A stretch of DNA of 64,000 nucleotides from Penium margaritaceum (GCA_023375785.1 SZWC01009484.1:1-64000); one strand, 5' to 3'; counted from the first letter of the stretch, positions 10,883 to 23,357 are shown. The notes: generated by a model from the sequence alone, not told the origin. Program-made: numbers and translations.

Positions 10883-11611
10883 TGTTGGAACTGGAGGAGA
10901 GAGGGAGCGCTGAAGCAGCGAGCATGTGCGACTGGAAGGGCATCACTTGTGCTGAAGAATGGTTGTTGCATCACTCAACATGATGGAGTACATATAGAGC
11001 TAGAGCTGGGACAAGTCAGCCCTCTCACAAGCCACACCACTTAGCCATGGAGGCTAAGGCTCACACACTAGAGTCCATAATCTCACACAAGGGAGGACAT
11101 CAGCCTAGCAATCAGGCTGACCACTCACACACGACCTAGAGAGCTAGAGAATGCTCTCATGGCACACTCCTAGTGGTCACATGACCCACAATCCCATGGA
11201 GAATCGCCATGTGTCCATGCCTAGCACACAAGGATCTCACCTCACCTAAAAAGTGAGAGGTATTTTTTTCCTAATCTACACACTAGGACAAGGGAACCCA
11301 GGAATCTAAGACCTTTTTGGATATTTCTCCCATCAGGTCTTGACCTTGGATCTCTTGCCGTTTTCTTTTCTCAGATATCGGGCCATCGCCCATGGTCACT
11401 TGGATATCGGCGGTCGATGACCCCGAGTACTTTGAAAATTCATATCTTCCAATCTGACTGTTGGATCGGCCTCAAACTTGGACCGTACATATTTTGCCAC
11501 CTGCTCTTTTCAATAGTGAAGTCGAATTGACGATTGGAGCAGGTATCTGGTACTTTCCTTGAACTTGCTCTTCTGGACCTGAAACTGAGCCGGATGGTTC
11601 CTTTCCCAACA
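10883..11611 (-). repeat. 5' LTR-A of A5 (729 bp)
   Basis: On the plus strand it begins TGTTGGAACTGGAGGAGAG and ends CCTTTCCCAACA, the complement of the family A LTR ends. The primer-binding site complement lies on its left, which makes it the 5' LTR of a minus-strand element. Confidence 0.9.
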
Positions 11612-12403
11612 TAATGCTAACCGGTCACTCTCAAAGTGATGACCTGTGCTGGCTGAAAGTGGGAGAACTTGGCTCTGATACCAAGTATTGGATCCAGAGG
11701 AGAGAGGGAGCCTTGGAGCAACGAGCATATGGGACTGGAAAAGCATCACTTGTACTGATGAATGGTTGTTGAATCACTCAAAATGGTAGAGTACATATAG
11801 AGCTAGAGCTTGGGTATGTCAGCCCTCTCACAAGCCACACCACTTAGCCATGGAGGCTAAGGCTCACACATCAGAGTCCACAATCTCTCACAAGAGAGGA
11901 AATCAGGCTAGCAATCAAGCTGACCACTCACAAACGACCTACAGAGCTAGGAAATGCTCTCATTGCACACTCCTAGTGGTCACATAACCCATCATCACAT
12001 GGAGAATCGCCATGTGTCCATGGCAAGCACACAAGGATCTCACCTCACCTAAAAAGTAAGGAGAGGTACTTTTTTCCTAGTCAGCACATTGTGACAAGGC
12101 AACGCAAGAATCAAGGACCTTTTTGGATATTATTCCCATCAGGTCTTCACCCCAGACCTCTTGTTTTTTTCATTTCCCAGGCTAAGGCATGGAGCCATCG
12201 CCCATGGTCACCCGGACATCGACGGTCGATGACCCCGGGAAGTTTGAAAATTCATATCTCCTAATCGGACTATTAGATCGGCCTCAAACTTGGATTGTTG
12301 ATATTTTGCCACCTCATCTTTCCAATGGCGAAGGCGGATCGACAATTGGAGTAGGCATCTGGTACTTTCTTAGATGTCATGTGGACCTGAAACTGAGGAG
12401 GAT
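11612..12403 (-). mobile_element. A6: leader and 5' LTR of another minus-strand family A element
   Basis: The bases 11612-11685 are family A leader with a primer-binding complement (CTCTGATACCA). They are followed by an LTR-A that begins at 11686 (TATTGGATCCAGAGG). The LTR meets family B gag sequence at about 12403. No coding sequence of A6 survives here. Confidence 0.82.
11686..12403 (-). repeat. LTR-A of A6
   Basis: About 718 bp of minus-strand LTR-A. The last recognisable word is CCTGAAACTGAGGAGGAT, close to the expected outer end of the LTR. Beyond it the sequence is family B. Confidence 0.85.
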
Positions 12404-12829
12404 CATGGCATGTTTGTTGGTGTGGATTCCTGACTTCATTTGGGTTACTTGCTGCAGTAGTCCTCCAAATTGGAACAGGTGGTCCGGAATCGACTCTTCC
12501 TCGCTCACCCTCATCGAAATCAACTTTTAAAGGATGAAGAGGTGATTTGTGAGAGGCATTGATTGGTGTACATATGCAAGCTTCTCATAAGCCTTTGATG
12601 CATGTGCAAATGATAGAAGAAATGCAAACGCCATATCATTTATACTCTCCACGCTTCATATCCAGGATCTGTTTTTGGAGGTTCAACCTCTTCTCCAAGG
12701 AACTTCTTCATGTAGCCATGCATCCTCATGACAATCTCAAATTGCCATTTCCACAGGAGAATCAAACCTTGTGAAATTTGACTCCCCAACGTTGACTTGC
12801 TCTAGAGTGAGCATCACGGGTGTCGTCAT
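12404..12829 (-). pseudogene. B1 gag N-terminal remnant
   Basis: Minus-strand sequence starting MTTPVMLTLEQVN and continuing with the segments that read WQFEIVMRMHG and LGEEVEPPKTD in related copies. The same start is seen in B2, B6 and B8. This is the N-terminal domain of a copia gag. Fossil. Confidence 0.75.
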
Positions 12830-12860
12830 ACTGTTTCTCTATTTCTCTGCTCCTCTACTT

Positions 12861-13940
12861 TGTTGAGGCCGATGTAGGGTGATGTAGGCTATTGTCTACT
12901 AGCTGTTTATAAGGTTCAAATCCGTTGCTTACCTCTTAGCCGTTCATCATCTACAAACAAAGAAGAACATACACTAGCGAATGTAGGATTGTGCCTCCAA
13001 GGGCAGAGCTTATCCTCGTTAGGGTACAACGGTCGTACCTTCAAGGGTAGAGTTATCCTTGGTCCTTGTTTTCTAAGTACCAACATCCGCTATTGGAATT
13101 GATGGAGCAGATGGAGCAGATAGAGCTGATGGAGCTGATGTCCGCTGCAAGACAGAGAGGGCAAGAAGTTGCGCACAAGCGTGCCTTCCAACTAGTCAGT
13201 ATGGGCCCGTAACCCTTTGTCAACTTGCCTGAGGCAACGGTCTAGAAAACGGGTTCCAACATAATGGTTCCACCCGACCGCTCTTGGTATTACAGCCAAG
13301 AGATGATATCATCCTCAGAGCGAATGTTCCACACCTTGCACTTTGTCCTTAGCACCTAGTCATGTTCCCGCGAGGAGTGAACTCGTGGAACATAGCCTAA
13401 TCAATGCTTCTTTGGTATGTGCCTCTGGTGGAGAACTCTGTGAGGAGTCTCAAAGGCAAGAATTGTACTCAAGGACACGTAACTGACAGGTTCTTATACT
13501 CTTAGAGTAAGCCTCTAGCCTAGGCGCGCAGTGGCTCCTTCGATGAGCCACTTTGGGGGCAATCTGGATTGCGTCATACCCCATGCCAACATGGCGCTCC
13601 CTTTGACCACCAAGTGGTGCCAACCACCAGGAAGGACCTTGGAATGTTTGAAGATGTCTTTTAGATCCTTCTTGTTCCCCTTTTAGTCATAAGGAAAATT
13701 AGTCACTGGGCTGGTATTTGACCCAATGACCTCTCACTCAAGGACTAATTCTCGAACGTCTACGCCGCAAGGAGTTATCCTAGGTAGTATTTTCTGGCTA
13801 TACTATCCAGATTAGACCAAGGGGACTTGCTCCAAAGGAGCAGTGCATGCCTTGTCTATGAGGACCATACTTATGGGACTTATTGCAACGAGCAGTGCAT
13901 GCCTAGTCCATCCTGTGCCTGTCCAAATATCAGCCATGGA
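12861..13940 (-). repeat. 5' LTR-B of B1 (~1.08 kb)
   Basis: Starts TGTTGAGGCCGATGTAGGG on the plus strand, the complement of the LTR end. It includes the 9-bp repeat (13102-13142, GATGGAGCA-type units), a tRNA-like box (13701-13780) and the paired AGGCATGCA...AAGTCCCC module (13817-13905). The outer end is indistinct. Confidence 0.8.
13701..13780 (-). other. tRNA-like box in LTR-B (copy 1)
   Basis: On the minus strand it reads ACTCCTTGCGGCGTAGACG... then GGGTCAAATACC, a pair of words spaced like the A and B boxes of a tRNA-derived RNA polymerase III promoter. GTCACTGGG and CCCAATGAC flank the B-like box as a stem. See the clearer copy at 54221-54305. Confidence 0.5.
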
Positions 13941-15271
13941 AAATCTAGGCTATATTGACTTGGGCTCTTGAACCACCGCATATCCCTCATTTGTACTCCC
14001 AAGGGATTTGGTCACTAGAGGTAGAGCTCATCAACTATTGGGAACTGTGGGACAATACTCTCCTTGGGTTATGAGATCTTGATGTCCTTGTTCTCGACAA
14101 TCACGACCTCTTTCTCCGTGAAGATGATTGTCATGTCGTGGTGATTGTGGACACTGACAAGAGGTTTGTTGCAAAAGACGGCATATAGACGACGTTCTCT
14201 AGCTTCAAGTCTTTTTCAACATTGTTTACGTTAATGTTGATCAACTCATCTCCCTCGCCTTGCGCATGGACAAGGCTGCCATGGGCACACGTAAAGCGAC
14301 GTTCAGTGTCCCAAATGGAGATGAACCCATCCTTCTCCCTTGAAGAGTGGTGGTTTGTACCGGAGTCGAGCACGCTTGAGCAATGCCACTCCCTAGGTTG
14401 CGAGCACGCTCTCAGCCATCATGTTCATCAACTCCTTACCCTTTCTTTTACCCTCATATCGACCACCATGATCTCCGTCTTCCTTATTGGGAGCCCTATA
14501 CTCCCGTGCCAAATGCGCAAGCTTGCTACTGTTATGGCACTTCCCAGGATGCTTTGAAGTCTTTCCACCGCTACCATTGCCTTTTCCTCCACCGCCATTG
14601 CTTCCACTACTGCTCTGACTAGAAGAGGAATTATTGCCATGACCATCGTATTGCAAGCATAGGCTGAAATATTAGCCTCCCTACTGATCCGATGCATGGC
14701 CTTATTGTGCACGTACTCGGACAGTACCTCATATGTCAAATCCTTTTCCTTCTAACCGTCAAAGACGGTCATCAGAGGACCCAGCTTTCAGGTAGCGCCA
14801 TGAAGAGGATCATGGCCTTGTGTTGGTATCAATTTTTGAGTTCATTTGGGTCAGTTACAGTAGCAGTCTTTCAAACTTTAACAGGAATTCCGAAATCGAC
14901 TCTCCCTCGCTCACCCTCATCGAAATCAGCTTTTGTAAGATGAAGAGGCTATTTGCAATAATTGTTCATTGGTGTACACGTCCAAGCTCCAGTAAGCCTT
15001 TGATGCATGAGAATATCTTAGAGGTGGACATGGTATGACTCATGCACTGATGTCACAAGAATCGCAAGCGCCATGTAACATTTGGCACTCCTCGCTTCAT
15101 ATCCATGATCTGTTTTTGGAGGTTCAATCTCTTCTCCAAGGAACATCTTCAATTAGCCACGCACCCTCATGACAATCTGAAATTGCCATTTCCACAAGGG
15201 AAAACCAAACTCTATAAACGTTGATATCCCACCGTTCACCTGCTTGAGAGTGAGTGTCACGGTATCCTCAT
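13941..15271 (-). pseudogene. B2 gag-PR remnant
   Basis: The minus-strand gag start is similar to B1 and B6. A glycine and serine-rich linker with a degraded zinc knuckle (KCHNSSKLAHLAREYR) lies at about 14500-14600. The protease signature MLDSGTNHHSS has its DSG at 14359-14367 and is followed by ENVVYMPSFATNLLSV, the usual copia PR tail. 13941-14130 is further decayed sequence of the same element. Fossil. Confidence 0.8.
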
Positions 15272-15301
15272 GAATTTCTATGCTTCTCTGCTTCTCTTCT
15301 T

Positions 15302-16378
15302 CGTTGAGGCTGGTGTAGGCTGATACGTGCTGTATTCAGCTACTGGTTTTGAAACTGTTGACTCGTCGCTTACCACTGCAAATAGAGAAGAACGCACACT
15401 AGGGTCGTGCCTCCAAGGACAGAGCTTATCCTTGTTAGGGTCCAAGGGTCGTACGTCCAACGGCAAAACTTATCCTTGGCCCTCGTTTGCTAAGTGCCAG
15501 CACCTGCTTTTAGAGGTGATGGAGCTGATGGAGCTGATGCGCGTTGCAAAATAAATAGATATAAGAGTGCGCAAAAGCGTGTCTTAGAACTAGTTAGTGT
15601 GGACCCATAATCCTTTGTCAACCTGCCTTAGGCGACGGTGTAGAAAACTGGTTCCGACACAATGGTTCCTGGCGACCGCTCTTGGTATTGCAACGAAGAG
15701 ATGATATCACCCTGAGAGCCAAGGTTCCATTGTGAGCAGTTCATAGGAATCTCTTCCTTATATTGTGTCCTTAGCACCTGGTCACTTTCACGCAAGGAGT
15801 GAACTCCGGGGGCTTAGACAAACCAATGTTTTTTTAGTGTGTGCATCTAATGGAAAACTATGTGAGGAGTCTTAATGAAGAACTGTACTCAATGAAGGAT
15901 AACTGACACGTTCTTATAGTCCTAGAGCCAGCCTCTAGCCTATGCGCGCAGTGGCTCCTTGGATGAACCACTTTGGGGGTAATCTGGATCGCGGCATCCC
16001 CTCTGCCTACATGGCGCCTCTGGGACCGCCAAGTGGCGCCAGCCACCAAGGACATCCGTGGAGTATTCTAAGATATCTCTTAGAGCCTTCCTTTCTCCTT
16101 TTTGGTCACAAAGAAATTTAGTCACCGGGCTAGGATTTGACCCAGTGACCTCTCGCTCCAGAGACTATGGAACGACTAAGCCTCAAGGAGTTGTCCTAAT
16201 TAGTATTTGCTGGCTATACTATCCAGATAAGACCAAGGGGACTTGCCCCAAAGCAGCAATGCATGCCTTGTCTATCTGGACCAGACTTAGGGGTTTACTC
16301 CAAGGGAGTAGTGCATGCCTAGTCTGTCCTCCACCTATCTAAATATCAGCCATGGACAAGAAGCATAACCGGTGAACA
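15302..16378 (-). repeat. 5' LTR-B of B2 (1077 bp)
   Basis: Reads CGTTGAGGCTGG at the left and ends ACCGGTGAACA at the right, the complement of TGTTCACC...TCAAC(A). It holds the 9-bp repeat (about 15517-15541), the tRNA-like box (16120-16195) and two AGGCATGC-type units (about 16235-16325). The outer ends are clear. Confidence 0.87.
16120..16195 (-). other. tRNA-like box in LTR-B (copy 2)
   Basis: Minus strand: ACTCCTTGAGGCTTAGTCG and, about 34 nt on, GGGTCAAATCC inside a GTCACTGGG/CCCGGTGAC stem. This copy fits an A-box/B-box pair well. It has no tRNA acceptor stem. Confidence 0.55.
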
Positions 16379-19300
16379 GCCTCTTCATGGCAAAGTCCGA
16401 CGTGTCACAGATGGAAAAGGCTTATGTGGCGTAGTAAAGAGCTCAAGGACTGACGCGACCACATGAACTGGTTTACGCAGCTGCTCTCAATCCCACTTGA
16501 TAAATTACTTTAGGTGATGATTGAGAAGTGTATCCTCAGCAGATTGAGATTGTGGAGATGTGATTGGAGATCTCACTGTTGGAAAAGGAGCCATTCGGCT
16601 CAGTTTCAGGTCCACAGGAACAAGTTGCTGGAAATAACCACATGCGTGCTTAGATCGCCAGTCTGTCTTCATCATTGGAAATATCAGGTGGCAAAATAGC
16701 TACGGTCCAAGTTTGAGGCCGATCCAACGGTCGGATTGGGAGATATGAATTTTCAAAGTTTGTTGGATCATCGACCCCCGATATCTGGATGACGATGGAC
16801 GATGGCTCCATGCCTTAGCCTGAGAAAAGAAAAAGGGAAGAGGTCCATGGTCAAGACCTGATGGGAGAAATATCCTTAAAGGTCCTAGATTTCTTGGGTT
16901 GACTGACTAGGAAAAAGGTACCTCTCCGTGGTCAGGACACTGACTAGGAAAAAGGTACCTCTCCTTACTTTTTAGGTGAGGTGAGATCCTTGTGTGCTAG
17001 CCATGGACACATGGCGATTGTCCATGGGATTGTGGGTTATGTGACCACTAAGAGTGCGCCATGAGAGCATTTCTAGCTCTACAGGTTGTGTGTGGGTGGT
17101 CAGCGTGATTGTTAGGCTGATTTCCTCTCTTGTCTGAGATTATGGACGCAAGTGTGTGTGCCTTGGCCTCCATGGCTAAGTGGTGTCGCTTGTGAGAGGG
17201 CTAACTTGCCCAAGCTCTAGCTCTATATGTACTCCATCATTTTAAGGTCTTTAACAACCATTCCTTAGCGCAAGTGATGCCCTTCCTGTCCAACATGCTT
17301 GCTGCTCCAAGGCTCCCTCTCTCCTCTACATCCAACACTCGCGTGGCATTGAAGGAGTGTTCCATGGTGTATTGTGTGACATGATGCTGCGTTGAACCTA
17401 CTCCCAGTGTCCTTCCTCACCAACTGAGGACTACGAGTCTTCTTTGACAAAGACTATGGCTACATCGTCTAAGGAAATGGGAGAGGAGTTGGCCAAGTCG
17501 GAGAAGGAAAGCGACATGTACCACCTATTAGGGGCAACCAAGATCCGGCGGGAGTACAGTGTTATAGTAGTGGTGCAGGCGACAAATGGCAACATCTGGC
17601 AGACGCGCTACGGCAACAACGGCATGCGTGCCTTGTAACAACTTCAAACAAAGGTTATGGTACGTGACTTGCCCACCGTGTCCAATTTTGAGCAGCAGTT
17701 TTGCATCGACTGTTTGGAGGGGAAGCAGCATCGCGACTGTAATCGGGAGCAAGAGAGCATGTAAAGGAGGTGCTGGAGCTGGTCCACACAAACTTGTATG
17801 GCCTGATACAGACACAAAGCTTTGGAGGCTCTAGATATTTTCTATCCTTCATTGCTAATCTTAGCTACTACATCATTGTGGACTTCCTTTCCTTGAAGGA
17901 CTAGTGCTTTATTGGATTCAAGGAGTGCCCGTCTGGGTTTTCATTATAACCTTGAGGCTATGATAAAGAACCAAATGGGCATGAAAATCAAGGCGTTAAG
18001 CAATGACTGTGGTGGCAAAGACCTGAGTAAACAATTCCAAGACTACCTTGTAGCAGTTGGGATCAAGGCGTTGTACACCGTGCCATATTTGCCATAGGAG
18101 TATGGTTTACCAGAACACGCCATTTATACCATCGTTTAGTCAACGCGCTCTAGCTTTCTGCGGCTGGTCTGACTTATGACTTCTGGGCCAAAGTAGTGAG
18201 CATCGTCGTATACATTAAGAACCGAAATCCAACCAAGGCATCCAAATGATGCCGTACGAGGCATGGTTTGGTAAGAAGCCGATTGAAGGCCACCTGTGTG
18301 CGTTTCGTTGCTTGGCGCACATGCATGTACCCAAGGAGAAGCGATAAAAATGGTACGTGAAAATTGAGCACATGTTGATGATCGGCTATGACGTGCCAAG
18401 CAAGGCCTATCGCTTCTACGAGAGGGATACCGGCCACGCCATTATCTCCAGGGATGTCGTCTTCAATGAGATCACGTTTGTGAGGAAGCATCAGAACCAT
18501 CTGTTGACGAAATAGAGGGAGCAGATGCTTTTTGTGATCCAGTGTCTTCTTACCCTTACTATACTTTGACAATGGAAGAACCACTCCTCTCTTCCATATC
18601 TGATGTAGTAGATTTAACGTCCTCTGTGATAGAAGCAGAAGAAGGAGATGTAGTACCACAAGAAATAGTTGTTGTACCTTCAAAACCGCGCTAGCCGCTA
18701 GTTCACACCCTAGTACCAGATCGTAGGTACTCTCTCAAGGTCTGCTATAAACCCCATGAGCGCGGGGATTTCTGGATGCTGCAAAAACGAGACTAGATCA
18801 ACGTCCCAGTTGGAGCAGACTTTGATGACCCGACGTGATACAATAAGGCCATGGCTACACCAGATGCAACACATTGGGCGCAAGCTGTATAGCACGAGAT
18901 ATAATTGTAGCTTGACAGCGGTACGTGTGAGCTGACTCAGCGTCCATTTGGATGCAAGGTAATCTAGTGCAAGTGGGTGTTCAAGAAGAAGAGAGACGTG
19001 GATAACAACCATGAAAAATACAAGGCGATGCCTCTCGCCAAGGACTATTTGCAGCAAGAAGGCATCCACTACATTGAAATCATTTCTCCTGTTGTAAAGT
19101 TTTACAACTGTGTGCACGTTCCTCTATTATGTAGTAGCTGAGGACTTCGAGATCCACCACATGGATGTCAAGACGACATTTTTGAACATTGACTTAGAGG
19201 AAGTGATCTACATGGAGCAGCTAGAGGGACTCGTAATGGATGGCTAGGAGTACTTGGTTTGGAAGCTGCACAAGTCACTTAATGGCCTCAAGCAAGTGTC

Positions 19301-20338
19301 ACGTACTCGGAACCAAATCTTCAATGCGGCGCTAGAGAGCATAGGGTTTTAGCGTAGCGAGTGTGACTACAATGCCTATCGCTGGCAGCATGGTCATAAG
19401 GTACTCATCATCATCGTCTATGTGGATGACATACTTCTTTCCAATTACATGTTTGCACTACAGAAAGCGATACAGGAGTGCTGCTAGATGTTAGATGTTG
19501 GAGAAGCCTTATACTTCCTCAGTACCCAGATGACGCGTGATCACAAAGCACGTACCCTCTCGTTGCAGCAAAACAATTACATCAAGGATATTTTATAACA
19601 ATTTGGCATGGAAGAGGTAAAATCCATGAGTATGTTGGTTGAGACGCAGGAGTACCTCATCAGCTTCAGTGCAGAAGCAAATGTAGATGAAATACAAAAG
19701 TATTAGAGCACCGTCAGCACTCTTATGTACCTTATGGTGGCAACTAGGATGGATCTCGCACAGTTTGTGACCGCTATGAGCAAGTACATGGATAACCTTT
19801 GACCTGAGTACCAGAAGGCAATGAAGCCGATCTTCTCCTACCTTTTTCGAACCATGAACATTGACATAACTAATGACGACAATGATAACCGTATCATTGG
19901 CTACATAGATGCAGATTGGGCTTCAAACCATGAGGAGCGCAAGTCCATCTCAGGACATGTGTTCCTCATGCATGGCAGGAATATGAGCTAGAAGAGCAAG
20001 CGGTAGGTGGTTGTGGCCAACTCAAGCAAAGAAGCGGAGAATGTAGGAACGACTTGACTTGAACGCCTCATGGCAAGATGAGTGGGAGTGCAGTAGTTCC
20101 TGTTCTTGTGTGCGTCGACAACCAGAATACAATCGCACTTGCTGAAAATCCAGAGCATCACGCATCGATCAAGTACATTGAAATCTCATATCACTTCATC
20201 AGGCACATGGTGCAGGAGGGTACTATCAAGCTGGAATTTACTCCAACCAGTAAGCACCAAGCCAGCGATTCGTGAGAAGTAGCAGTTCTACACGAAGGTG
20301 TGTGCACTCAGCCCACTCTCACTGCGACAAAGTGGGAG
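16379..20338 (+). pseudogene. A7 PR-INT-RT-RNase H remnant
   Basis: PR-region words (LFMAKSD) occur at 16380-16570 and resume after the solo LTR at 17343. The INT zinc domain lies near 17600-17730 (CIDCLEGKQHRD) and the INT core at about 17770-18130. The INT C-terminal part with AFRCLAHMHVPKEK runs about 18240-18480. RT spans about 18950-19620, with YVDD at 19419-19430. RNase H runs 19740-20270 (VDNQNTIALAENPEH). Fossil with very many breaks. Confidence 0.8.
16577..17337 (+). repeat. solo LTR-A (A8) inserted in the protease of A7
   Basis: LTR-A from TGTTGGAAAAGG to ATCCAACA (761 bp), flanked by CTCAC (16572-16576) and CTCGC (17338-17342), a 5-bp target duplication with one later change. It carries an extra tandem copy of a 24-bp word (16904-16927 and 16941-16964). 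It is a solo LTR, the second one nested in a relative of its own family. Confidence 0.9.
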
Positions 20339-20340
20339 AT

Positions 20341-21061
20341 TGTTGGGAAATGAGACATCCTGCTTAGTTTCTGGTCCACAAGAGCAAGTTCTTTGAAACT
20401 ACTAGATGCCTACTACAATCATCAGTCTGAATTTATCATGGGTGGCAAGTAATCTACGGCCTATATTTCAGGCCAATCCAACAATTGGATAGGGAGATAT
20501 GAATTCTTGAAGTTTCCAAGGTCATGGACCGCCGATGTCTGGGTGACCATGAGCAACGGCTCCATACCTCAGTCTCAGAAAAGAAAAAGATAAGAGGTCC
20601 ACGATCAAGACCTGATGCGAGAAATACCGAAAAATGTCCTAGATTCTTGGGTTCCCTTGTTTGAGTGTACTGACTAAGAAAAGTATACCTCTCCTTTCTT
20701 TGTAGGTGATCCTTGTGTGCTAGCCATGAACACATGGCAAATCTTCCTAGGGTTGTGGATTATGTGACCACTAGGAGGGAGCCATGAGAGTATACTCTAC
20801 CTCTGTAGGTTGTGTGTGACTGGTCAGCCTGATTGTTAGGATGATTTCCTCTCTTGTGTAAGATTATGGACTCTAGAGTGTGATCTTTAGTCTCCATGAC
20901 TAAGTGGTGTGGCTTGTGAGAGGACTTACCTACCTTAGCTCTAGTTGTATATGTACCCTTCCATTTTGAATGATTCAAGAACCATTCTTCAGTACAAGTG
21001 ATGTCTTTTCGGTCCCATATGCTTGTTGCACCAAGGCTCCTTCTGTCCTCTAGTTTCAACA
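20341..21061 (+). repeat. 3' LTR-A of A7 (721 bp)
   Basis: Begins TGTTGGGAAATGAGAC directly after GCGACAAAGTGGGAGA, a purine-rich tract, and ends CTAGTTTCAACA. GTATA follows as the expected right target duplication, and then family B pol sequence. Confidence 0.88.
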
Positions 21062-22500
21062 GTATAATAAAAAGAATGCAGAATGGACCGGGCTCAGATG
21101 GTCATGTTAGGCTCCTAGAAAGCCTGTGAGTCTAGCAAAGGCTATAATCATAGCACATACAACCAGGTAGAAAGAGGCACTACAAAGGGAAATCACGTCC
21201 TTTGAAGTGAACGAAACATGGATTCAGGTAGACAGGCTTTGAAATGCCCATGTCGTGGGGTCAAAGTGGTTACTTTGGAAAACATTCAAGTAGTATAGTA
21301 TCATTGATAAGTACAAAACAAGAGTTGCGGCTAAGGGATCTTCCATATTTGCAGGCTCAAACAACTACGATACCTTCACATGTGTCATCACCTTTACAGA
21401 ATATCTAAAGCTTTAGCAGATGGATAGCATGATAGCTTTCCTATACGGGAAGCTTGCCAAAAAAGCATTGATGGAAGTACTTGAAGGATTGAAAGCTCCA
21501 AAGGGCAAGATTTGTAAACTGGTAAGAAAATTCTACAGAGTGGATCATGCTCCAAGGATGAGGTACAAGAAGATGGACGGCTTCATAGCTTGGTTTATCT
21601 TTAAGCATTGCTAGAATGACCCTAGTGTCTAAGTGCGAGAGGATGAGTATGGCTTCATGTTGGTTGAACTCTAAGTGGATAACATGACCATAAGATCATT
21701 ATCAGTCAAGGTGTTGAACAAGCTAGAGAGAGGTCTTCACAACCGATTCAACATGGACATGGGTCCTCTTGAGTTCTACCTTGGGAAAGCCATCCACTGC
21801 AAATGAGTAATAGTGACCATTGAACTGGACTAGACCAAGTACATCATGGAGGTCCTCAAGCGCTAGAACATGCAAGACTACAAGTTCAGCATCATACCAA
21901 TGACAACAGACATCAAGCTCTCCTCATCCATGAGCCTGACACGGAAGTAGAACGACGTGAGATGGAGAATATGACCTACTAGTCTTCTCTTGGCAGCCTC
22001 ATGTATATCGTGGTAGGAATCTGCTATGACATTTGCTACGTTATGGGATAAGTGAGCAAGTTTGTGGCCAATCTAGGACCATAGAACTGGCAACCAGAAA
22101 AATATATCATATACTATCTACTCAAGATACAACACATGGAATTCCACTTTGAAGGCCAAAACGGATCCGATCTGCTTTGGCTCAAATGCTAACAAGATGC
22201 TAACTTGGGAGGAAAGAGTGATGATAGAAAGTACACCTTTGGCTTTGTTTGCCTCTTCAATGCACCTGCGGTATCTTGGACAAGTAGAAACATATATTAT
22301 GTCTACCTTTCTACCATTGAGACAGAGTAAATTACTTTGTTAGAATCATGCAAGTAGACACAGTGGCTATGTCATCTCCTAGCACACAGAGTAAATCGAT
22401 ATCACATACCACTACTCATGTGACCTTATCACAAAGGAGATTTTTGACCTAAAAATCGTAGAGATCAAGAAGATACTTGAAGATTATATGACCAAGGCAC
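21062..22500 (+). pseudogene. B3 RT-RNase H remnant
   Basis: RT words: KYKTRVAAKG, MDSMIAFLYGKL, MEVLEGLKAPKGKICKLVRKFY and MRYKKMDGF (21300-21600). Later come copia RT C-terminal words (SLGSLMYI, about 21990). A decayed RNase H ends in ILEDYMTKAL (22466-22502), the position of TKPL in other copia elements. The RNase H words resemble those of D1. Fossil. Confidence 0.78.
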
Positions 22501-22504
22501 TTGA

Positions 22505-22678
22505 TGTTGACCTCATATGTCCATTATGCATAGCTCACATTTTGAAAGGCACAGGATGGACTAGGCATGCAATGCTCCTTCGGAGTTCGTCTTGTATGTC
22601 TGGTCGACATAGACAATGCATGTATTGCTCCTTTGGAGCAAGTCATCTTGGTCTAAACTCAATAGTATAGCCCGCAAA
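22505..22678 (+). repeat. first piece of the 3' LTR-B of B3
   Basis: Starts TGTTGACCTCATATGTCC and carries the paired AGGCATGCA module (about 22562-22648). It is cut at AGTATAGCCCGCAAA by the A9 insertion. Unbroken LTR-B copies read AGTATAGCCAGCAAATTCTA here, and the sequence resumes TTCTACATAGG at 53217. Confidence 0.85.
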
Positions 22679-23357
22679 TGATTGCAAAGGAGCCATCTGA
22701 CTCAGTTTCAAGTCCACAAAAGCAATTTCCAGGAAAGTACCAGATGCCTTCTCCGATCGTCAAATCCACTTTATTGGTGTTTCAGGCCGATCCAACAGTC
22801 GGATGAAGAGATATCCACGATCATGGTCTGTCGATGACCATGAGTGATGGCTCCATGCATTAGCCTAAGGAAAGAAAAAGGCAAGAGGTCTATGGTCAAG
22901 ACCTGATGGGAGAAATATCCAAAAATGTAATAGATTCTTGGGTTGCGCTGTCAAAGTTTACACACTAGGAAAAAGGTTGCTCTCCTTACTTTTTAGGTGA
23001 GGTGAGATCCTTATGTGCCAGCCATGGACTCATGGCGTTTCTCCATGGGATTGTGGGTTATGTGACCACTAGAGGTATGCCATGAAATCATTTTCTAGCT
23101 CTCTAGGTTGTGTGTGAGTAGTGAGCCTGATTGCTAGGCTGATTTCCTCTCTTGTAAGATTATGGACTTTGGTATATGAGCCTTAGCCTGCATGGCTAAA
23201 TGATGTGGCTTGTGAGAGGACTCACTTGCACAAGCTCTAGCTCTACATATACTCCATCATTTTGAGTGAAAACAAAACCATTTTTCAATACAAGTGATTC
23301 CCTTTCAGTCCCATATGCTTGCTGCTCCAGGGTTCACTCTCTCCTCCACTTCTAATA
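22679..23357 (+). repeat. 5' LTR-A of A9 (679 bp)
   Basis: Begins TGATTGCAAAGGAGCC, ends CACTTCTAATA, and is followed by TTGATATGAGAGCC, a decayed tRNA-Met primer-binding site. That makes it a 5' LTR. The family leader with its hairpin (about 23402-23422) runs on to about 23960. Confidence 0.87.

Larger units (their letters stand above)
9753..11611 (-). mobile_element. A5: 5' end of a minus-strand family A element, broken
   Basis: On the minus strand: 5' LTR 11611-10883, primer-binding complement (about 10866-10880), leader (to about 10441), then gag and the start of PR. The left end joins the plus-strand integrase fragment A4 in inverted arrangement. The right end (TAATG at 11612) abuts leader sequence of A6, so A5 may have inserted into A6. 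Confidence 0.82.
12404..13940 (-). mobile_element. B1: 5' end of a family B copia element
   Basis: Minus-strand order is 5' LTR (about 13940-12861), short untranslated spacer, then gag from an ATG at 12829. It adjoins A6 on the left. On the right it meets PR-region sequence of B2, also on the minus strand, so B1 appears to have inserted in B2. No clear target duplication is visible. Confidence 0.8.
13941..16378 (-). mobile_element. B2: 5' half of a family B copia element
   Basis: Minus-strand order is 5' LTR 16378-15302, gag from an ATG at 15271, zinc-knuckle region and protease, where B1 interrupts it at 13941. On its right the LTR ends exactly at TGAACA (16378) and meets plus-strand protease sequence of A7, so B2 inserted into A7. 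The A7 sequence left of B2 is not found. Confidence 0.82.
16379..21061 (+). mobile_element. A7: family A copia element, strongly decayed, 5' end absent
   Basis: Plus-strand PR, INT, RT, RNase H and a 3' LTR (20341-21061). A solo LTR of the same family (16577-17337) sits in its PR. It begins where B2 ends and its 3' LTR abuts RT-region sequence of B3. Protein similarity is weaker than in other A copies and breaks are frequent, so it is one of the older copies. Confidence 0.83.
21062..22678 (+). mobile_element. B3: 3' part of a family B copia element (first piece)
   Basis: Plus-strand RT and RNase H remnants run to 22504, then the start of the 3' LTR (22505-22678), where A9 interrupts it. The LTR resumes at about 53212, 30 kb away. 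The left side abuts the 3' LTR of A7, so A7 inserted into B3 or the two were joined later. Confidence 0.8.
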